Positions 47,908 through 57,900 are shown, counted from the first letter of the stretch. The stretch is DNA of 64,000 bases from Rhodocyclaceae bacterium (GCA_016704145.1 JADJAS010000007.1:1736001-1800000), one strand, 5' to 3'. Notes: a model not told the origin generated them from the sequence alone. Numbers and translations: made by a program.

Positions 47908-48384
47908 CTATTCAGCGCGCCAATGACCCGACTTGCCGCCTTTCTTCTCGAGCAGACGCACCTGTTCGACGACCATGCCGCGATCAACCGCCTTGCACAT
48001 GTCGTAGATGGTCAGCAGGGCCACCGCCGTCGCCGTCATGGCCTCCATTTCCACGCCGGTGCGGCCGACCGTCTGGGCGACCACTTCGCACTCGACGGCG
48101 CTGGTCGCTTCGTCAAGCCTGAACTCGACCGCCACCCGGGTTAGCGGGATCGGGTGGCACAGCGGAATCAACTCGCCTGTGCGCTTGGCGGCCTGGATTG
48201 CCGCGACACGGGCAATGCCAAGGACGTCGCCTTTCTTGGCGTCGCCAGCCCGGATCAGCGTCAGGGTTTCGGCGTGCATGCGGATGCGCCCACCGGCGCG
48301 GGCGACGCGCTCGGTCTCCGCCTTGGCGCCGACGTCGACCATGTGCGCCTGGCCGGCGCCGTCGAAATGGGTGAGTTGGTTCAT
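47908..48384 (-). CDS. moaC: Cyclic pyranopterin monophosphate synthase MoaC
   Basis: 158 residues from ATG 48384, which follows GGGA by 5 bases; ATG 48390 is possible. LTHFDGAGQAHMVDVGAKAE, then IPLCHPIPLTRV and GVEMEAMTATAVALLTIYDM are the MoaC signature. It converts the MoaA product into cPMP in molybdenum cofactor synthesis. It is divergent from the M48 protease gene. It is independent of sox, but Mo enzymes are common in such hosts. Confidence 0.97.
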   Translation of the reverse strand: MNQLTHFDGAGQAHMVDVGAKAETERVARAGGRIRMHAETLTLIRAGDAKKGDVLGIARVAAIQAAKRTGELIPLCHPIPLTRVAVEFRLDEATSAVECEVVAQTVGRTGVEMEAMTATAVALLTIYDMCKAVDRGMVVEQVRLLEKKGGKSGHWRAE

Positions 48385-48455
48385 TGACATCCCGTTACAA
48401 AATGGCCCCGGGTACCATGCCGACCCGGCGCGGGCAAACCGGTATCATAGCCCTC

Positions 48456-49904
48456 ATGCGTTGCCACTGGATGGCTACTCCCTTGTTCGCCCTGTTGCTG
48501 GCGGCCACGCCGGCCGTGCTGGCCGAGGGGCTGCCCGATCTCGGCGAATCCGCCCAACTGGATCTCTCGCCGCAGATGGAACGCCGCATCGGCGAAAGCA
48601 TCATGCGCGACATCCGTCTGCGCGAGCCGGGCTACGTGGATGATCCGGAGATCAATGGCTACCTCAATCGCCTGGGGCGCGGGCTGGCCCGGCAGAGCGA
48701 CGAGGCGAAGCAGGAGTTCGAATTCTTCGCGCTGCGCGATGCCACCTTGAACGCCTTCGCCATGCCGGGTGGCTATATCGGCGTCCATACCGGCCTCATA
48801 CTCGCGGCCCAGTCCGAGTCCGAACTGGCGTCGGTGCTGGCGCACGAGATTTCCCATGTCACCCAGCGTCATCTGGCGCGCATGGTCAGCAAGCAGAGCG
48901 AGGGCCAGTTGGCCGGACTGGCGGCTCTGGCGGTGGCCATCCTGGCGGCGCGCAGCAATCCGGACGCGGCCATCGGCGCGGCGCTGGCCGGCCAGGCGGC
49001 CGGCATCCAGCATCAGCTGAACTATTCGCGCGATTTTGAGCGCGAGGCCGACCGGGTCGGCCTGCAACTGCTGGAGAAGTCGGGCTACGACATCCGCGGC
49101 ATGGGCAGTTTCTTCGAGCGGCTGCAAAGGTTCGGTCGCCTCTACGAGAACAATGCGCCGGCTTATCTGCGCACCCACCCGTTGACCACCGAGCGTATCG
49201 CCGACATGGGCAACCGCATCCAGCAGCGGCCCTACCGGCAGGCGCCGGATTCCACCGACTTCGTCCTGGTGCGGGCCAAGCTGAGAGCCGAACAAGGTAC
49301 ACCGCGCGAGGCCGTGGCCGATTTCGAAAGCCAGACGCGGGAGCGCAAGTTTGTCTCCGAGCCCGGCGCGATCTATGGGCTGGCGCGCGCCTATCTGCGC
49401 AACAAGAACCTCGACCAGGCCGAGCATCAGCTGGCGGCCTTGCGCCGCCTGAAGACCGAGGCGGCCATGGTGGAGACGCTGGCGGCCGAGCTGCGCACCG
49501 CCCGGGGCGACCTGCCTGGCGTCGCCGCCATTCTGCGCGCGGCGTCGGCGCGCTATCCGCAGGATCGGGCCATCGCCTATGCGCTGGTGGAAGCCTTGTT
49601 GGCCAATCATCGCGCCGAGGAAGCGCTGAATATCGCGGCGACGGATGTCCAGGGCTATACCACCGATGCCAGGATGCGCCACCTACAGGCGAAGGCCTAC
49701 GCTTTTCTCGGCCGGCGTTTGAGCGAACATCGGACGCAGGCCGAGGCCTACATCCTGCAGGGCCAGTTGAACGAGGCGATCGCTCAGCTGCAACTGGCGC
49801 AACAGGCGCCGGATGGCGATTTCTACGAACGTTCGCAGGTCGATGCGCGCTTGCGGGAAATCAAGGCGCGGCACGCGGAAGAACTCAAGCGCAAGAAACC
49901 TTGA
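48456..49904 (+). CDS. M48-family periplasmic metalloprotease with TPR (BepA/YfgC-like)
   Basis: 482 residues from ATG 48456. Signal peptide (about 1-23). Zinc motif VLAHEISHVTQRH with a further Glu in DFEREADRVGL. C-terminal TPR repeats at about 290-480. It acts in outer membrane protein quality control (BepA known in E. coli). Length is normal for BepA. Nothing links it to the sulfur genes besides location. Confidence 0.93.
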   Translation: MRCHWMATPLFALLLAATPAVLAEGLPDLGESAQLDLSPQMERRIGESIMRDIRLREPGYVDDPEINGYLNRLGRGLARQSDEAKQEFEFFALRDATLNAFAMPGGYIGVHTGLILAAQSESELASVLAHEISHVTQRHLARMVSKQSEGQLAGLAALAVAILAARSNPDAAIGAALAGQAAGIQHQLNYSRDFEREADRVGLQLLEKSGYDIRGMGSFFERLQRFGRLYENNAPAYLRTHPLTTERIADMGNRIQQRPYRQAPDSTDFVLVRAKLRAEQGTPREAVADFESQTRERKFVSEPGAIYGLARAYLRNKNLDQAEHQLAALRRLKTEAAMVETLAAELRTARGDLPGVAAILRAASARYPQDRAIAYALVEALLANHRAEEALNIAATDVQGYTTDARMRHLQAKAYAFLGRRLSEHRTQAEAYILQGQLNEAIAQLQLAQQAPDGDFYERSQVDARLREIKARHAEELKRKKP

Positions 49905-50048
49905 TCCGGCGCGGATCGCGGGTTGGGCAACCCCAATTCGAGTCGCTTATTCCACCATCGAAAAAACAGTTAATTGGCCTTTCGGGGAAGTGCTAGCCTT
50001 CGCATCCTCCGCAGAACCAGATCGACGACAACGGGAGGAAAGGTCCGC

Positions 50049-51254
50049 ATGGCACTGGTCAATCCCCACGGCAGCAGCGCTCTCAAGCCGCTCCTGCTCC
50101 AGGGTGGCGCGCTCGAATCAGAGCGGGCCCGGGCGACAACGCTGCCGCGGCTGAAGGTCAGCTCGCGCGAGGCGGGGGATATCATCATGCTTGGCATCGG
50201 CGGCTTCACGCCGCTCGACGGCTTCATGACCCATTCCGACTGGCAGGGCGTGTGCGACGGCATGAAGATGGCCAGCGGCCTGTTCTGGCCGATCCCGGTC
50301 ACGCTTTCCACGGACGACGAATCGATCAAGGCTGGCGACGAGATCGCCCTGGCCGATGGCGGTACCGGCGAGATCCTTGCCATCATGAGGGTCAGCGAGC
50401 GATACACCATCGACAAGGCGCACGAGTGCATGCAGGTGTTCAAGACCACCGACCTTGAGCATCCCGGCGTCAAGATGGTCATGGCCCAGGGCAAGTGCAA
50501 CCTCGCGGGACCGGTCAAGGTGCTATCCACCGGCGGCTTCAAGGAAAAGTACGGCGAGCAGTTCATGACACCGGCCGAGACCCGCGCCAGGTTCGAGCAG
50601 CTTGGCTGGCAGCGCATCGCCGCCTTCCAGACGCGCAACCCGATGCATCGCTCGCACGAGTACCTGACCAAGATCGCCATCGAGACCATGGATGGCGTGC
50701 TGGTGCATTCGCTGCTGGGCAATCTCAAGCCCGGGGACATTCCGGCGGAAGTGCGCTCCGAGGCAATCGAAGTGCTGATCCGGAATTACTTCGCGCCGAA
50801 CACCGTCATCCAGGCCGGCTATCCGCTCGACATGCGCTACGCCGGTCCGCGCGAGGCCCTGCTACACGCGCTGTTCCGCCAGAACTATGGCTGTTCGCAC
50901 CTGATCGTCGGCCGTGATCATGCCGGTGTCGGCGACTACTACGGCCCCTTCGACGCCCAGAAGATCTTCGACGAGATCCCGAGGGGCTCGCTGGAAACGG
51001 TCAACATGAACATCGACTGGACCTTCTGGTGCAACAAGTGCGGCGGCATGTGCTCGCAGCGTACCTGCCCGCACACCAAGGACGACCGCATCCTGCTGTC
51101 GGGCACCAAGGTACGCGCCATGCTGTCGGAGGGGCAGGATCTGCCGGTCGAGTTCAGCCGCCCCGAAGTGGCGGCGGTGCTGAAGACGTACTATCGGGGA
51201 TTGACGGCGGAGCAGAACGTCAAGGTCGAGTTGAAGGGGCATTCGGCGGCCTAG
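50049..51254 (+). CDS. sat: Dissimilatory sulfate adenylyltransferase
   Basis: 401 residues from ATG 50049 after GGGAGGAAAGG; an upstream in-frame start lacks support. Active site FQTRNPMHRSHEY and VGRDHAGVGDYYG are intact, and a Cys-rich zinc site (CNKCGGMCSQRTCPH) is present. In a sulfur oxidiser it runs APS + PPi to sulfate + ATP, giving substrate-level ATP. It is followed by aprB after an 88-bp gap. The 143-bp upstream gap is presumed promoter. Confidence 0.97.
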   Translation: MALVNPHGSSALKPLLLQGGALESERARATTLPRLKVSSREAGDIIMLGIGGFTPLDGFMTHSDWQGVCDGMKMASGLFWPIPVTLSTDDESIKAGDEIALADGGTGEILAIMRVSERYTIDKAHECMQVFKTTDLEHPGVKMVMAQGKCNLAGPVKVLSTGGFKEKYGEQFMTPAETRARFEQLGWQRIAAFQTRNPMHRSHEYLTKIAIETMDGVLVHSLLGNLKPGDIPAEVRSEAIEVLIRNYFAPNTVIQAGYPLDMRYAGPREALLHALFRQNYGCSHLIVGRDHAGVGDYYGPFDAQKIFDEIPRGSLETVNMNIDWTFWCNKCGGMCSQRTCPHTKDDRILLSGTKVRAMLSEGQDLPVEFSRPEVAAVLKTYYRGLTAEQNVKVELKGHSAA

Positions 51255-51342
51255 CCGGCGCCCGGGGGTTTTGGGTTCAAAGTGATGGACCGCTCGTTCT
51301 CGCACGGGGCGGCGGATTGTTTGCTAACAAGGAGAGTAAGTA

Positions 51343-51816
51343 ATGCCAACCTTCGTTCGTACCGAGAAGTGCGACGGCTGCAAGGGTCAGGACAAGACCG
51401 CCTGCATGTACATCTGCCCGCACGACCTGATGAAGCTCGACAAGGACGGTTCCGAGACCGGCCACGCCATGAAGGCGTTCAATCAGGAGCCAGAGCAGTG
51501 CTGGGAGTGCTATTCCTGCGTCAAGATTTGCCCGCAAGGCGCCATCGAAGCGCGTCATTACGCCGATATCGTGCCGCTGGGCGGCTCGGTGCAACCGCTG
51601 CGCGGTTCCGACTCCATCATGTGGACCATCAAGTTCCGCAACGGCACCATCAAGCGATTCAAGTTCCCGATCCGCACCACGCCGGAAGGCTCGATCGACC
51701 CCTATGGCGGCAAGCCGATGCCCAAGGTCGCCGAGCTGACCGCGCCGGGCGTGTTCACCAAGGACGTGATGGGCGGCTATCGCGCCGGCAACGCCGCCGA
51801 ACTGATTCGCAAGTAA
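51343..51816 (+). CDS. aprB: APS reductase beta subunit
   Basis: 157 residues. Two [4Fe-4S] clusters: CDGCKGQDKTACMYICPHD and CWECYSCVKICPQGAIEAR. The C-terminal tail wraps AprA in known structures. Passes electrons from AprA FAD to the Qmo complex. Strong AAGGAGAG site. Confidence 0.97.
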   Translation: MPTFVRTEKCDGCKGQDKTACMYICPHDLMKLDKDGSETGHAMKAFNQEPEQCWECYSCVKICPQGAIEARHYADIVPLGGSVQPLRGSDSIMWTIKFRNGTIKRFKFPIRTTPEGSIDPYGGKPMPKVAELTAPGVFTKDVMGGYRAGNAAELIRK

Positions 51817-51836
51817 TTCGATAAAGGAACCAAGAA

Positions 51837-53867
51837 ATGGCTGGTACTTTCGACAATCCTGAAATTGTCCAGGAAGAGGTTGATATCCTGTTGATCGGCG
51901 GCGGCATGGCCTGCTGCGGCGCCGGTTTCGAAATGATGCGCTGGGCCGAGGCTGTCAAGGCCGAGACCGGCAAGGACTTGAAGATCAAGCTGGTCGACAA
52001 GGCGGCGATGGACCGTTCGGGCGCGGTTGCCCAGGGGCTGTCGGCCATCAACACCTACATCGGTCCGCGTCAGGATCCCGCCGACTACGCGCGCATGGTC
52101 TCCAACGACCTGATGGGCATCACCCGCGACGACCTGGCCTACGACCTCGGCCGCAACGTCGACGACTCCGTGCACCTCTTTGAAGAGTGGGGCCTGCCGA
52201 TCTGGAAAACCGATGCCGATGGCGTTCGCCATGACGGCGCCGAATCGATCCGCGAGGGCCTGCCGGCGCTGAAGGACGGCGGCGAGCCGGTACGCTCCGG
52301 CAAGTGGCAGATCATGATCAACGGCGAGTCCTACAAGTGGATCGTCGCCGAGGCCGCCAAGAAGGCGCTGGGCTTGGACCGCATCCAGGAGCGCGTCTTC
52401 ATCGTGCACCTGATCAACGACAAGAACGATCCCAAGCGCATCGCCGGCGCCGCCGGCTTCTCGGTGCGCGAGAACAAGATCTACATCTACAAGGCCAAGG
52501 CCATCCTGCTGGCCGCCGGCGGCTGCGTGAACCTGTTCCGTCCCCGCTCGGTCGGCGAAGGCACCGGCCGCGCCTGGTATCCGGTGTGGAACGCCGGTTC
52601 GACCTACTCGATGGCGGCGGAAGCCGGCGCCGAGCTGACCATGATGGAAAACCGCTTCGTGCCCGCCCGCTTCAAGGACGGCTACGGCCCGGTCGGCGCC
52701 TGGTTCCTGCTGTTCAAGGCCAAGGCCACCAACGCCTATGGCGAGGACTACATGGTCAAGAACAAGGAGATGCTGAACGACTACCCGCCCTACGGGCAGG
52801 CCGCCGTTCCCGCCTCCTGCCTGCGCAATCACCTGATGCTCAAGGAGATGAAGGAAGGTCGCGGCCCGATCTACATGGACACCGTCACCGCGCTGGCCAA
52901 GCTGCGCGAGACCCTGACGCCGAAGGAAGTGAAGCACCTCGAAGCCGAAGCCTGGGAAGACTTCCTCGACATGTGCGTCGGCCAGTGCGGCATCTGGGTC
53001 GGCGAGAACATCGAGCCGGAGAAGAAGCCGTCCGAGCTGATGCCGACCGAGCCCTACCTGCTCGGTTCGCACTCCGGCTGCTGCGGCATCTGGGTATCCG
53101 GCCCGACCGACGTCGGCGCGCCGTCCGCGAGCGACGAGGAACTGCCCGGCGTGCCCGATCACCTGCCGCGCGGCTGGAACTGGGGCTATCGCTCCATGAC
53201 CACCGTCAAGGGCCTGTTCACCGCCGGTGACGGCGTTGGCGCCTCGGGCCACAAGTTCTCCTCCGGCTCCCATACCGAAGGCCGCCTGGCCGCCAAGGCC
53301 ATGGTCAGGTTCGCCCTCGACAACGCCGACTACAAGCCGGAGTTCGACGAGAGCGCCGACGAGATCGCCGCCACCATCTGGAAGCCGGTCAAGAACTTCC
53401 TCGAGTTCAAGGACTATTCCACCGCCATCGACGTGAACCCGAACTACATCACGCCGAAAATGCTGCAGTTCCGCTTGCAGAAGATCATGGATGAGTACGT
53501 TGCCGGTGTTGCCACCTACTACAACACCAACGACAAGATGCTCGCCGTGGCGGAAGAGAAGCTCGAGATGCTGAAGGAAGACTCGCAGAAGATGCGTGCC
53601 AAGGACCTGCATGAACTGCTGCGCGCCTGGGAAAACTACCATCGCATACTGACGGCCGAAGCGCACATGAAGCACATCCAGTTCCGCGAGGAGAGCCGTT
53701 ACCCCGGTTTCTACTACCGCACCGACAAGAACTTCGTCGATGAGCAGAACTGGCACTGCTTCGTGAACTCGATCTACGACAAGAAGTCCAGGAAGTGGAC
53801 CTGCTTCAAGCGCAAGCACGTTGACCTGGTGGACAAGTCGAAGCTGTTCAAGGCCGCCGCGCACTAA
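51837..53867 (+). CDS. aprA: APS reductase alpha subunit
   Basis: 676 residues. FAD-binding GGGMACCGAGFEMMRW near the N-terminus. The catalytic region RSGAVAQGLSAINTY, and the GSHSGCCGIWVSGP and TVKGLFTAGDGVGASGHKF motifs are typical of AprA. Oxidises sulfite + AMP to APS, working with AprB in the cytoplasm. 20 bases after aprB. A long antisense open frame over it is a codon artefact. Confidence 0.97.
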   Translation: MAGTFDNPEIVQEEVDILLIGGGMACCGAGFEMMRWAEAVKAETGKDLKIKLVDKAAMDRSGAVAQGLSAINTYIGPRQDPADYARMVSNDLMGITRDDLAYDLGRNVDDSVHLFEEWGLPIWKTDADGVRHDGAESIREGLPALKDGGEPVRSGKWQIMINGESYKWIVAEAAKKALGLDRIQERVFIVHLINDKNDPKRIAGAAGFSVRENKIYIYKAKAILLAAGGCVNLFRPRSVGEGTGRAWYPVWNAGSTYSMAAEAGAELTMMENRFVPARFKDGYGPVGAWFLLFKAKATNAYGEDYMVKNKEMLNDYPPYGQAAVPASCLRNHLMLKEMKEGRGPIYMDTVTALAKLRETLTPKEVKHLEAEAWEDFLDMCVGQCGIWVGENIEPEKKPSELMPTEPYLLGSHSGCCGIWVSGPTDVGAPSASDEELPGVPDHLPRGWNWGYRSMTTVKGLFTAGDGVGASGHKFSSGSHTEGRLAAKAMVRFALDNADYKPEFDESADEIAATIWKPVKNFLEFKDYSTAIDVNPNYITPKMLQFRLQKIMDEYVAGVATYYNTNDKMLAVAEEKLEMLKEDSQKMRAKDLHELLRAWENYHRILTAEAHMKHIQFREESRYPGFYYRTDKNFVDEQNWHCFVNSIYDKKSRKWTCFKRKHVDLVDKSKLFKAAAH

Positions 53868-53891
53868 GCGCACGGCAGGCTGCTAAACTCG

Positions 53892-53922
53892 GGCCGGCGG
53901 TCGCAAGACTGCCGGCCTTTTT
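53892..53922 (+). terminator. Intrinsic terminator of sat-aprBA
   Basis: An 11-bp stem GGCCGGCGGTC / GACTGCCGGCC with one G-T pair, a GCAA loop, and TTTTT. Confidence 0.9.
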
Positions 53923-53975
53923 CATTCGGGCCCCATTCTCGCCCAGTGTTTACCCCGATCGCCCCGAGGTTTTTC

Positions 53976-54893
53976 ATGTCCCAGCCCCCAGTCACCATTC
54001 CCGGCAGTCCCGTCGTTCCCAACATGGTGAGCCCCGACCACGTCATCCAGTTTTCCTGCCACAAGGGCATCGGTTGCTGGAATGCCTGCTGCTCGAACAT
54101 CGACATCTCGCTGACGCCCTACGACATCATCCGGCTGAAGAAGCGCCTGGGCATCACCTCCACCGAATTCCTCAAGGAATACACCGTTCCCTACGAGATG
54201 GAAAAAGACGGCATCGCCGGCGTCAAGTTCCGCTCCGTCGACAACGGCACCGCCTGCCGTTTCATGCGGCCGGAGGGCTGCTCCGTGTACGCGGACCGGC
54301 CGACCGCCTGCCGCTACTACCCGGTGGCGCTACTGTCGATGCGCAAGCAGGACGAATACACCGACACCGAGTCCTACGCCATCGTCAAGGAAGATCACTG
54401 CAGGGGCCACGCCGAGAACCGGCGTCTCGCCATCGCTGACTATCGCAAGGAGCAGGGCGTCGAGGAATACGACGAGCTGGCGCGCGGCTGGCGGCAACTG
54501 GTGCTGAAGAAGAAGTCCGCCGGCCCGTCCGTCGGTGCACCGTCGCTGAAAAGCCGGCAGCTGTTCTTCATGGCCTGCTACGACGTCGACACCTTTCACG
54601 ACTTTGTCGAGAGCGAGGCGTTCGGCAAGCTGTTCAAGCTGTCCGCCGACGAGAAGGCCATGCTGATGGCCGACGACGTCGAACTCATGCAGTTCGCTTT
54701 CCGTTTCCTCAAGCAGGTGCTGTTCGGCGAGCAGAGCATCGAGCTCGACGAGGCGGCGGCGAAAGCGCGCCTCGAGAAGTGGCGCGAGCGGCAGAAGGAA
54801 ATCGAGCGTGAGGCCGCCGAGAAACTGGCGCGGGCCGAGGAAGGCATGTACGAGGACACCGACTTCGACCAAGGCGGTCCGTCGGCGCCATGA
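53976..54893 (+). CDS. YkgJ-family cysteine cluster protein
   Basis: 305 residues from ATG 53976 after GAGG; a GTG 30 bases upstream is possible. Cysteine clusters CHKGIGCWNACCSN and GCSVYADRPTACRYYP are the YkgJ/UPF0153 zinc or Fe-S signature. The C-terminal third is a charged helix. Function not known. Stop overlaps the cbbQ start (ATGA), so it is in one transcript with cbbQO. Confidence 0.85.
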   Translation: MSQPPVTIPGSPVVPNMVSPDHVIQFSCHKGIGCWNACCSNIDISLTPYDIIRLKKRLGITSTEFLKEYTVPYEMEKDGIAGVKFRSVDNGTACRFMRPEGCSVYADRPTACRYYPVALLSMRKQDEYTDTESYAIVKEDHCRGHAENRRLAIADYRKEQGVEEYDELARGWRQLVLKKKSAGPSVGAPSLKSRQLFFMACYDVDTFHDFVESEAFGKLFKLSADEKAMLMADDVELMQFAFRFLKQVLFGEQSIELDEAAAKARLEKWRERQKEIEREAAEKLARAEEGMYEDTDFDQGGPSAP

Positions 54894-55702
54894 AGCCGGA
54901 CCCGCTAGCGCCCGAGCTCGCCCGCGTCGCGGCCGAGCCCTATTACCAGCCGATCGGCGACGAGGTCGCGCTCTTCGAGGCCGCCTATCGACGGCGCCTG
55001 CCGGCGCTGCTGAAGGGCCCGACAGGCTGCGGCAAAACGCGCTTTGTCGAATACATGGCCTGGAAGCTCCAGCGGCCGCTGGTCACGGTCGCCTGCCACG
55101 ACGACCTCACCACTGCCGACCTGGTCGGCCGTTACCTGATCGTCGGCGAGCAGACCGTCTGGATGGACGGGCCGCTGACCGCCGCCGTGCGCGCCGGCGC
55201 CATCTGCTATCTCGACGAGATCGTCGAGGCGCGCAAGGACACGACGGTGGTGATCCACCCGCTCACCGACAGCCGGCGCGTGCTGGCCGTCGATAAGCGC
55301 GGCGAACTGGTGCCAGCACCGGACGATTTCATGCTGGTGATTTCGTACAACCCCGGCTACCAGAGCGTGCTGAAGGAGATCAAGCCGAGCACCCGGCAGC
55401 GCTTCGTGGCGCTCGAATTCGACTACCCGGCCGCCGATGTCGAGGTGCGCATCGTCGCGACCGAGGGTGGTGTCGCCGACGACATGGCGCGCAAGTTGGT
55501 CAAACTCGGCGAGCTGACGCGCAACCTCAAGGGCCAGGGGCTCGACGAGGGCGCCAGCACGCGCCTGCTCGTGCATGCCGCGCAGCTAATCAACGACGGC
55601 ATGGCGCCTGTGGCCGCCTGCACCGCCGCCGTGGCGCGCGCGCTGACCGACGATGCCGAGATGACCGAAACGCTGAATGATCTGGTGAGAGCGATTTTTT
55701 GA
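54890..55702 (+). CDS. cbbQ: MoxR AAA+ ATPase, CbbQ/NorQ family
   Basis: 270 residues. Walker A GPTGCGKTRFVEY, Walker B ICYLDEIVEARKD, and the sensor/arginine region with SYNPGYQSVLKEIKPSTRQR are CbbQ-like. With CbbO it removes inhibitory sugar phosphates from RuBisCO; NorQ/NirQ do related jobs for NO reductase. No RuBisCO or nor genes lie in the window. Confidence 0.9.
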   Translation: MKPDPLAPELARVAAEPYYQPIGDEVALFEAAYRRRLPALLKGPTGCGKTRFVEYMAWKLQRPLVTVACHDDLTTADLVGRYLIVGEQTVWMDGPLTAAVRAGAICYLDEIVEARKDTTVVIHPLTDSRRVLAVDKRGELVPAPDDFMLVISYNPGYQSVLKEIKPSTRQRFVALEFDYPAADVEVRIVATEGGVADDMARKLVKLGELTRNLKGQGLDEGASTRLLVHAAQLINDGMAPVAACTAAVARALTDDAEMTETLNDLVRAIF

Positions 55703-57771
55703 CCGAGAGGAAGCTGTTCGAGCACGAACTGGAAGAACGGCTCGACGCCGTCCTGTTCGCCTCGCCCTCGCATCGCTCCATCACCCGGCTCGCGACGACG
55801 CTCGAATCGCTGCCCCGCGTTCAGCAGGAGAAAGTGCTGCACTGGGCGGGCGTCGCCGCCAAGACCTATGCCGAGATCGGCTATCTGCTGGCCACGCTGG
55901 CGCCGAAGGCCTTCGAGCTGCTGGATGACGAGGGCTTCGACGCCTGGGTGCTTTCCGGCCTCGACGCCTACGACCGGTTCGGTCTGCGGCCGGCGATGGA
56001 CCAGCTGCGCAACATCGAGCTGTTCTGCGCCGAGCGCGCCGGCACCGCCGTCACGCGGCTCGCGGATGTCGAGATGCGTCTGGCGCGGTTCGTCCAGGGC
56101 CTTTCGGGAAGGCCGCTGGCGGTGCGCGCGGGGCAACATGCCTGGACCGACACCGAAAACATCTTCCTGCCCGAACTCGTCGCAGTACATACGAGCGCGG
56201 GAGGCAACCGCCGGCTCTACAAGACGATGGCGGCGCTGCTCTGGGCGCAGACGCGTTACGGAACGTTCAGCGTCGATATCGAGGCGCGGCTTGGCGAATG
56301 GGCGGATCGCGAGCGGGCGCTCGGTTGGCTCGCGGTGCTGGAAGCCGTGCGCCTCGACGCCCGCATCGCCGCCGAACTGCCCGGACTGGCGGCGGAGATG
56401 GCGGAGGTGCGCGGCCCCTGGCCCGAGGAACTGTCCGCGGCGATTGCACACCTGACCCGGCCCGAGGCGACGGTGAGCGACAGCCTCGACCTGCTTGCAG
56501 GATTCTTATCCGGCGGCGGCGTGCCACCACGGCTGACTTTCGCCGGCACCCTCGATCCCGCGGCGGCCTGGCGTGTGCGCGCCGAACGCATCCAGCGCGA
56601 CACCGAAACGCTGCGCAAGGCGCTGGCCACCCTCAAGGGCATGGGCGGCAAGCGGCTGAGCGGCGAGCATGCGGTGAGCATGGCGATGGCCAATGACGGT
56701 GCCGGGATGGAGGTGCGCGTCGATGGCGAGGCGGTGGCGTTACCGCCGAATTTGCCACCTGAGGCGCAGGCCGCCGCGCAGTCGCTGATCCAGGATCTCG
56801 GCGAAGTGCCGCCCGAGGCCCTCACGCCGGCCGGCCACGGGCAATGGACGCCCACCGACAAGACCGGCCCGGGGCCGGAACTGGCGAGCGACCGCGATGC
56901 CGACCACCGCTACGACGAGTGGGATTACCACCGCGGCGCCTACCGGCGCCACTGGTGCCACGTCTACGAAATGGCGGTGAAGCCGGGTGAGCCCGGCTAT
57001 GTAACCGAAGTGGCGCAGCGCCACGGGCCGCTGATCCGCCAGATCCGCAAGCGCTTCGAACTCGTGCGCGGCGAAGACCGCATGCTCGGCCGCCAGCCCG
57101 ATGGCGAGGAGGTCGACGTCGATGCCCTGGTCGACGCGCTGGCCGACCGGCGCGGCGGCGCCGAGCCATCGGAGCGCGTCTTCAGCCGCCGCGTCCGCAA
57201 CGAACGCAGCCTGGCGGCGCTGTTCATGGTGGACATGAGCGGCTCGACGAAAGGCTGGGTGAACGACGCCGAACGCGAGGCGCTGATCATGCTCTGCGAG
57301 GGCATCGAAGCGCTCGGCGACCGCTACGCCATCTACGGCTTTTCCGGCTGGACGCGCACGCGCTGCGACATCTACCGCGTCAAGGGTTTCGACGACGCCT
57401 ACGATGCCGCCGTGCGCTCACGGATCGCCGGCATCGAAGCCAGGGACTACACGCGCATGGGCGTGGCGATCCGGCACCTGACCAAGCTGCTCGCCGCGCA
57501 GCCGACGCGCCACCGGCTGCTGGTGACGCTGTCGGACGGCCGGCCGGATGATTTCGGCGACGAATATCGCGGCACCTACGGCATCGAGGACACGCGCCAC
57601 GCGCTGCTGGAAGCGCGCGAGCAGGGCATCCGCAGCTACTGCGTCACCATCGACCGCCAGGGTGCCGATTACCTCAGGCACATGGTCGGCCCGGCCAGCT
57701 ACACCGTGCTCGACCAGGTGCACAAGCTGCCGCTCAAACTCGCCGATATCTATAGACGGCTGACGCGCTGA
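55699..57771 (+). CDS. cbbO: CbbO/NorD-family VWA protein, with dispersed repeat
   Basis: 690 residues. TTG start at 55699 overlaps the cbbQ stop (TTGA); no better start. The C-terminal von Willebrand A domain has the MIDAS DMSGSTKG and TLSDGRPDDF. It forms the adaptor of the CbbQ ring. Residues 274-281 (GVPPRLTF) come from a near-exact dispersed repeat at 56518-56542. CbbO and NorD cannot be separated with certainty. Confidence 0.86.
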   Translation: MTERKLFEHELEERLDAVLFASPSHRSITRLATTLESLPRVQQEKVLHWAGVAAKTYAEIGYLLATLAPKAFELLDDEGFDAWVLSGLDAYDRFGLRPAMDQLRNIELFCAERAGTAVTRLADVEMRLARFVQGLSGRPLAVRAGQHAWTDTENIFLPELVAVHTSAGGNRRLYKTMAALLWAQTRYGTFSVDIEARLGEWADRERALGWLAVLEAVRLDARIAAELPGLAAEMAEVRGPWPEELSAAIAHLTRPEATVSDSLDLLAGFLSGGGVPPRLTFAGTLDPAAAWRVRAERIQRDTETLRKALATLKGMGGKRLSGEHAVSMAMANDGAGMEVRVDGEAVALPPNLPPEAQAAAQSLIQDLGEVPPEALTPAGHGQWTPTDKTGPGPELASDRDADHRYDEWDYHRGAYRRHWCHVYEMAVKPGEPGYVTEVAQRHGPLIRQIRKRFELVRGEDRMLGRQPDGEEVDVDALVDALADRRGGAEPSERVFSRRVRNERSLAALFMVDMSGSTKGWVNDAEREALIMLCEGIEALGDRYAIYGFSGWTRTRCDIYRVKGFDDAYDAAVRSRIAGIEARDYTRMGVAIRHLTKLLAAQPTRHRLLVTLSDGRPDDFGDEYRGTYGIEDTRHALLEAREQGIRSYCVTIDRQGADYLRHMVGPASYTVLDQVHKLPLKLADIYRRLTR
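56518..56542 (+). repeat. Dispersed repeat copy in cbbO
   Basis: 24 of 25 bases match. Read in frame as GVPPRLTF. Confidence 0.9.
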
Positions 57772-57789
57772 GCGAAGGCCGCCGACGCG

Positions 57790-57814
57790 CGAAAGTCAGG
57801 CGTGGTGGTACGCC
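57790..57814 (-). repeat. Dispersed repeat copy downstream of cbbO
   Basis: 22 of 25 bases match, reverse orientation, 18 bp after the cbbO stop in the 129-bp gap to hdrB. The rest of the gap holds only weak GC-rich inverted repeats. Confidence 0.82.
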
Positions 57815-57900
57815 GATAACGCTTTGTCAAACGTGTGCAGAGGGCGGGAAGACTGTTGAGGCAAACTCCCTCCCGCTTCGCGGACTCCCCTTTGTGCCAA

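Noticed and set aside
51777..53873. 698-codon antisense frame over aprA, and similar long antisense frames over the kinase gene, qmoB, the tip gene and the IS elements
   Set aside because: No domain is recognisable, and all are exact shadows of strong genes. In contrast, the antisense frame in the intein has clear HTH and nuclease motifs.
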